Assembly: GCA_025464025.1 (NCBI GenBank) | Contig: JAODBP010000317.1 | Location: forward strand, 1-24,318 | Source: Actinomycetes bacterium | GTDB taxonomy: Bacteria; Actinomycetota; Acidimicrobiia; Acidimicrobiales; CADCSY01 | Reading direction: 5' to 3' | DNA length: 24,318 nt | Shown here: piece by piece, positions 22,954 to 24,318 of the stretch | Position numbering within the stretch: position 1 is the stretch's first letter | Layout: each line of letters begins with the position of its first letter | Notes under the pieces: model-generated | The model's database searches: none | What the model saw: only the letters and a program-made list of their open reading frames with translations | Told to the model about the DNA's origin: nothing | Position numbers and translations under genes: made by a program

Positions 22954-23790
22954 ATGTCCGACGTCCGCACCGACGAGCTCGAGGATGGCATCGTCCTCGT
23001 CACCATCGACCGACCCGAGCGGCGCAACGCCCTCAGCAGCAACACGTTGGCCGAGCTGCACCGCACGTTCGACATCATCGGCGGTGACCCGACCATGCGG
23101 GTGGTCATCGTGACCGGCGCCGGGCCGTCGTTCTGCGCCGGCGCGGACATGAAGGCGGGCCCGGAGGACAGCGACGACACCGGCGGCACGCCGACCGGCG
23201 ACCTCCTGGCCAACGTGCGGTCGCCCATGGTCCGCACCTTCGCCGCCCAGGAGTTCATGGCCGGGCTGTTCGAGAAGGTCCACCGCCTGCGCCAACCGGT
23301 GATCGCGGCGGTGAACGGCCATGCCCACGGCGGCGGCTTCGCCTTGGCGCTGGCCTGCGACATCCGCTTCGCCAGCGAGTCGGCCAGCTTCGGCGCCGTG
23401 TTCATCAAGCGGGGCGTGTCGTCGTGTGACATGGGCACGAGCTACCACCTGCCTCGCCTGGTCGGCGCGTCCCGATCGGCCGAGCTGCTGCTCACCGGCC
23501 GGGTGTTCGACGCCACCGAAGCGCGGGAGATGGGGCTCGTGCTCGACGTCGTGCCCGACGGCGACGTCGTCGGTCGGGCGCTCGCGACGGCCCGGCAGAT
23601 CACGTCGAACCCGCCGCTCGCCACGTGGATGACGAAGGAGACGATGTGGCAGACGGTCGACTCGCCCTCGCTGCGCCATGCCCTCGACATCGAGAACCGC
23701 ACCCAGGTCATGTGCACGGCCACCGGTGAGCTGACCGAGGCGTTCGAGGCGTTCCGCGACGGGCGCCAGCCGACCTGGAAGGGCCTGTGA
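22954..23790 (+). CDS. Enoyl-CoA hydratase/isomerase (crotonase) family protein (278 aa)
   Basis: A crotonase-fold protein: VLVTIDRPERRNALSS, the CoA/oxyanion segment PSFCAGADMK (58-67), and the second oxyanion block HAHGGGFALALACDIRFASE (123-142). In the catalytic region, FGAVFIKRGVSSCDMGTSYHLPRLVG, neither of the two classical hydratase glutamates is evident; D159 in CDMG matches the Asp of dienoyl-CoA isomerases. The reaction may therefore be isomerisation, hydrolysis or a modified hydration. ATG 22954 follows the operator palindrome by 15 bp. The stop overlaps the next gene (TGATG), so the pair is coupled. The role is probably in a CoA-ester catabolic pathway. Confidence 0.88.
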   Translation: MSDVRTDELEDGIVLVTIDRPERRNALSSNTLAELHRTFDIIGGDPTMRVVIVTGAGPSFCAGADMKAGPEDSDDTGGTPTGDLLANVRSPMVRTFAAQEFMAGLFEKVHRLRQPVIAAVNGHAHGGGFALALACDIRFASESASFGAVFIKRGVSSCDMGTSYHLPRLVGASRSAELLLTGRVFDATEAREMGLVLDVVPDGDVVGRALATARQITSNPPLATWMTKETMWQTVDSPSLRHALDIENRTQVMCTATGELTEAFEAFRDGRQPTWKGL

Positions 23791-24318
23791 TGCCGCACCC
23801 CGAGGAGCGCTACGCCGCACCGCTCGACTTCGAGCCCGGCCGCATCCGCCGGTCGACCGACGAGCCCATCCGCGTCGGCTCGATGCTGTGGGTCTTCACC
23901 GACCCGCACCGGGGCCACGAGTACGCCTACAACCGCTGGTACGAGCGCGACCACTACTACGCCGGCTGCATGATCGGCGCCAACACGGTGGCCGGCTCGC
24001 GGTGGGTCGCCACCCGCGACCACAAGGCGGCCCGGTTCCCGACCGACTCGCCGCTGCCGTTCGCCCTCACCGACGGGTCGTACGGCTGCGTGTACTACAT
24101 CCTCGACGGCGCCCACGACGACTGGCTCGACTGGGCCACGCCCCAGCTCCACGCCCTGTACGCCGCCGACCGCGGCTTCCAGGCCCGGACTCACTACAAC
24201 ACCGGCGTCTACCGGCACCGGTGGCGGGCCTACCGCGACCGCGACCCCATCCCGGTCGAGCTGGCCCTCGACGTGCGGTACCCGGGGATGGTGGCGTTCT
24301 TCGTCGAGCCGACCGGCT
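23790..24318 (+). CDS. EthD-like / dimeric alpha-beta-barrel protein, N-terminal part
   Basis: This frame opens at ATG 23790, overlapping the hydratase stop, and runs off the window after 176 codons. It begins MPHPEERYAAPLDFEPGRIR. Residues about 33-75 (MLWVFTDPHRGHEYAYNRWYERDHYYAGCM, then GSRWVATRD) resemble the ferredoxin-like alpha-beta half of EthD-type proteins, where Y-N-x-W-Y-x-x-D-H is typical. A second similar half may start near SYGCVYYILDG, giving a fused dimer. Such proteins are often found with ring- or ether-degrading oxygenases. The C-terminus and true length cannot be seen. Confidence 0.72.
   Translation, partial: MPHPEERYAAPLDFEPGRIRRSTDEPIRVGSMLWVFTDPHRGHEYAYNRWYERDHYYAGCMIGANTVAGSRWVATRDHKAARFPTDSPLPFALTDGSYGCVYYILDGAHDDWLDWATPQLHALYAADRGFQARTHYNTGVYRHRWRAYRDRDPIPVELALDVRYPGMVAFFVEPTG

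Overview
The window is one continuous, gene-dense stretch of very GC-rich DNA. GTG and TTG starts are frequent, ATGA/GTGA/TTGA/TGATG gene overlaps are common, and possible leaderless promoters occur. It also holds a 13E12-type DUF222/HNH gene with a mycobacterial-style SOS box, a UGSC-family protein and an OmpR-type two-component system. Together these point to an actinobacterium. The mix of acyl-CoA, P450, SDR and cupin genes would suit an environmental degrader such as a member of Acidimicrobiia; that placement is inference. No rRNA, tRNA, CRISPR array or complete insertion sequence was seen, and no stretch over about 300 bases lacks a gene.

Layout. (1) Positions 1-3719, plus strand: a catabolic-looking operon of a truncated amidohydrolase, an unrecognised 180-aa protein and an internally duplicated cupin protein, all joined by ATGA overlaps. 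A strong 15-bp-arm hairpin follows, then an APH-fold phosphotransferase and a small conserved-looking protein. (2) Positions 3716-10111: a surface-glycosylation cluster. A response regulator and a Gly-rich one-TM protein lie on the minus strand. Divergent to them is a coupled operon of GT2-GtrA fusion, second GtrA protein and sensor kinase, followed by a YkcB/ArnT-like GT-C enzyme. Three of its intergenic regions carry TCCAAGG-type half-sites spaced exactly 11 bp apart, as expected for an OmpR/PhoB-family regulator. (3) Positions 10095-14209: quinone oxidoreductase, sugar-isomerase-like TIM barrel and a membrane GGDEF-EAL protein. (4) Positions 14280-18546, all minus: a lipocalin/AttH-like protein, a lower-GC two-TM protein flanked by a 47-bp direct repeat, an SOS-box-bearing DUF222-HNH protein and a zinc-type dehydrogenase. 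(5) Positions 18589-24318: a TetR regulator; a five-gene minus-strand operon (344-aa protein, UGSC protein, SDR, NifU-like CxxC protein, P450); and divergently an enoyl-CoA hydratase-like gene plus the start of an EthD-like gene. A perfect 8+5+8 operator-like palindrome lies between these last two units.

How they fit. In region 2 the GT2 protein should load a sugar on a polyprenyl phosphate, GtrA proteins should flip it, and the GT-C enzyme should transfer it outside the membrane; the flanking two-component system probably controls all of it. In region 4 the repeat flanking the two-TM gene is the 3' end of the neighbouring DUF222-HNH gene, so this looks like a recombination scar at a 13E12-type locus. 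Region 5 looks like a redox/CoA-ester catabolic unit under a local repressor. Region 2 (a regulated glycosylation system with matching FGG-rich segments in three membrane proteins) and region 4 (SOS-linked 13E12 locus with captured gene) are the best candidates for something not previously described.
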